Below are positions 5,250-6,073 of a stretch of 6,073 nucleotides of DNA, piece by piece; within the stretch, counting starts at the first letter, position 1, and each line of letters begins with the position of its first letter. A program made the position numbers and the translations under genes. The stretch comes from an uncultured Verrucomicrobiota bacterium. Its GTDB lineage: Bacteria > Verrucomicrobiota > Verrucomicrobiia > Limisphaerales > UBA9464. The notes under the pieces are model-generated. The model was not told the DNA's origin. It saw nothing but the letters and a program-made list of their open reading frames with translations, and searched no databases. The stretch is taken from positions 1-6,073 of the forward strand of contig CAIPFS010000117.1 in the NCBI GenBank assembly GCA_903864375.1. The letters are read 5' to 3'.

Positions 5250-5699
5250 ATGATCTCCGCCCCAAACCTGACCCAACGTCCCCCCCGCAGTCCCCGAGTC
5301 CGCCTGGGTGGATATGTCATTCTACCCCGTGTTCTGGACAAGGGCCGGGCCGAATTGGCCGGCACCGCCGGAGAATACAAGTACAACAACCCGATGGATC
5401 GGCACTGGTTTCGATTTACCGGCATCCAGCCGGATGCCTTGAAAGCTGAAATCGCCGCAGGGAAGGGGGACGGCGAGATTTTGACATGGATTCAGGAACA
5501 AGCCCCGATCCAGCGTGCACCGTGGGAGATTCAACAGTGGAGTGCCTACCACAACGAACGGGGTCCGGACGGTGATGTGGAAACCCTTGAATACTTTGCC
5601 CAACGGGTCGGTGCCCTCAGCCCGGTCCGGGAGGATATCAAGTCGTGGTTTGATTACCTCGATCTCGATGACCATGTTCACTTTGGTGGCAAGCCATAA
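5250..5699 (+). CDS. DUF5069 domain-containing protein
   Basis: A 149-residue protein. The frame is open far upstream, but that part lies antisense to the barrel gene. Family-like sequence begins right after the ATG at 5250, which also fits the usual DUF5069 length of about 140-150 residues. Recognisable blocks are LTQRPPRSPRVRLGGYVILP (residues 7-26), LDKGRAELAGTAGEYKYNNP, DRHWFRFTGI, GKGDGEILTWI, RAPWEIQQWSAYHNERGPDG and the acidic end FDYLDLDDHVHF. No signal peptide or membrane segment is seen, so it should be cytoplasmic. The family has no established function that I know of; conserved Arg, Lys, Trp and acidic residues are consistent with ligand binding but that is speculation. It is convergent with the PLP-enzyme gene, with the repeat array in between. 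Confidence 0.9.
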   Translation: MISAPNLTQRPPRSPRVRLGGYVILPRVLDKGRAELAGTAGEYKYNNPMDRHWFRFTGIQPDALKAEIAAGKGDGEILTWIQEQAPIQRAPWEIQQWSAYHNERGPDGDVETLEYFAQRVGALSPVREDIKSWFDYLDLDDHVHFGGKP

Positions 5700-5742
5700 C
5701 GCCCCGTCTTTTCGCAGTACCAAGTGAGGGTCACGGTGGGGA

Positions 5743-5782
5743 GCGGAGCCAGTTCGCCGTCCTCAGGACCGGGGCTCCCGCC
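5743..5782. repeat. Diverged half copy of the REP-like element
   Basis: Aligns without gaps to 5884-5923 (right half of unit 2 plus its flank GGCTCCCACC) with 8 mismatches in 40 bases. It keeps the small hairpin as GTCC-TCA-GGAC (5759-5769). A further 6-bp stem, GGGAGC (5739-5744) with GCTCCC (5774-5779), encloses it. It is the oldest-looking member of the array. Confidence 0.65.
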
Positions 5783-5787
5783 GAGCA

Positions 5788-5853
5788 TTAGGCGGTCCGA
5801 ACCATGCAGATTTCGCACGGGCGAAGCCGATTGGCCGTCCGCAGGACCGAGGC
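5788..5853. repeat. REP-like element, tandem unit 1 (66 bp)
   Basis: Begins TTAGGCGGTCCGAACC and ends GGACCGAGGC. It is followed directly by unit 2, from which it differs at 3 of 66 positions. CGGTCC near the left end and GGACCG near the right end are complementary; inside, GGC-GAA-GCC and GTCC-GCA-GGAC can form small hairpins. Confidence 0.9.
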
Positions 5854-5919
5854 TTAGGCGGTCCGAACCACGCAGATTTCGCACGGGCGAAGCCCATGGG
5901 CCGTCCGCAGGACCGAGGC
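5854..5919. repeat. REP-like element, tandem unit 2 (66 bp)
   Basis: Same ends and folds as unit 1; here the inner hairpin is GGGC-GAA-GCCC and the centre GCCCATGGGC is a perfect palindrome, as in the solo copy at 4031-4106. It ends 27 bases before the stop codon of the PLP-enzyme gene. Confidence 0.9.
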
Positions 5920-5946
5920 TCCCACCCACCCGCCGTAACATCCCGC

Positions 5947-6073
5947 CTAGCCCGTCAACGCCTCAACCAGCTGCGCCAATTCTTCCGGACGGTGCTCGCT
6001 GGAGATTGCAAATCGCCAGGCACCGCCCTCCGGTGCCCCCGGATAACGGATGAACGGCGGATGGATTCCTGAT
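5947..6073 (-). CDS. PLP-dependent aminotransferase/acyltransferase, BioF-like (C-terminal fragment)
   Basis: The minus strand is open from the right edge to a TAG at 5949-5947, giving 41 residues of a C-terminus. The sequence runs GIHPPFIRYPGAPEGGAWRF, then AISSEHRPEELAQLVEALTG. This matches the last segment of alpha-oxoamine synthases and related fold-type I PLP enzymes, such as 8-amino-7-oxononanoate synthase, where (V/I)xxxPAIRPPTVPEGxARLR(I/L)SLxAxHT precedes a helix ending in EAL. Those enzymes join an amino acid to an acyl-thioester (biotin, sphingolipid or threonine pathways). The active-site lysine and most of the protein lie off the right edge, so substrate and exact class are open. 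The coding reading is well supported by the motif and by the stop just short of the repeat array. Confidence 0.75.
   Translation of the reverse strand, partial: SGIHPPFIRYPGAPEGGAWRFAISSEHRPEELAQLVEALTG

Larger units (their letters stand above)
5700..5946. other. Convergent intergenic region filled by the repeat array
   Basis: No gene; the open frames on both strands run through the 66-bp tandem units and simply reflect their length being a multiple of three. Apart from the repeats there is only a short GC-rich stretch on each side. No intrinsic terminator with a T tract is visible for the DUF5069 gene. Confidence 0.6.

Noticed and set aside
5788..5919. CRISPR array
   Set aside because: The 66-bp units abut with no unique spacers and there are no cas genes.
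5724..6053. Open frames across the repeat array on both strands (109 and 87 codons), looking like a 22-residue repeat protein
   Set aside because: The 66-bp DNA unit is a multiple of three, so any open frame appears as a protein repeat. The palindromic DNA, the solo copy elsewhere and the overlap with the PLP-enzyme gene argue for non-coding repeats.

Overview
The window looks like chromosomal DNA from a GC-rich Gram-negative bacterium, most likely a member of Verrucomicrobiota or a close relative. This is an inference. It rests on three paralogous PEP-CTERM (exosortase-sorted) surface proteins, a DUF5069 protein of the kind common in Verrucomicrobia and Acidobacteria, an outer-membrane barrel-like protein, and the absence of Shine-Dalgarno sequences before any complete gene.

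Layout, left to right. Positions 1-905 (minus) carry most of a periplasmic sugar-type ABC transporter substrate-binding protein whose C-terminus runs off the left edge. After a divergent gap come three tandem plus-strand paralogs (1251-1823, 2131-2697, 3158-3730). Each is a small, cysteine-free secreted protein with a signal peptide, a Ser/Thr/Gly-rich beta-type body and a C-terminal VPEP + hydrophobic + Arg-rich tail. Each is followed by a double-hairpin 3' end, so they look like separate transcription units rather than one operon. Next, on the minus strand, is a probable outer-membrane beta-barrel protein (4178-5065). Divergent to it is a DUF5069 protein (5250-5699). The right edge holds the last 41 codons of a minus-strand PLP-dependent enzyme resembling 8-amino-7-oxononanoate synthase (5947-6073).

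The non-coding DNA is the most unusual part. A REP-like palindromic element of about 58-66 bp occurs once between the third PEP-CTERM gene and the barrel gene, and as a tandem array (a diverged half copy plus two full 66-bp units) between the DUF5069 gene and the PLP-enzyme gene. Both places are convergent intergenic regions. The terminators of PEP-CTERM genes 2 and 3 differ by three compensatory base-pair changes. The 3' ends of these two genes are identical over 59 bp running through the stop codon, suggesting recent duplication or gene conversion.

Functionally, the PEP-CTERM trio is a small family of presumed envelope or extracellular-matrix proteins. The exosortase that would process them is not in the window. 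The flanking genes (sugar uptake, barrel, DUF5069, PLP enzyme) show no clear pathway link to them. No transposase, CRISPR array, tRNA or rRNA was seen.
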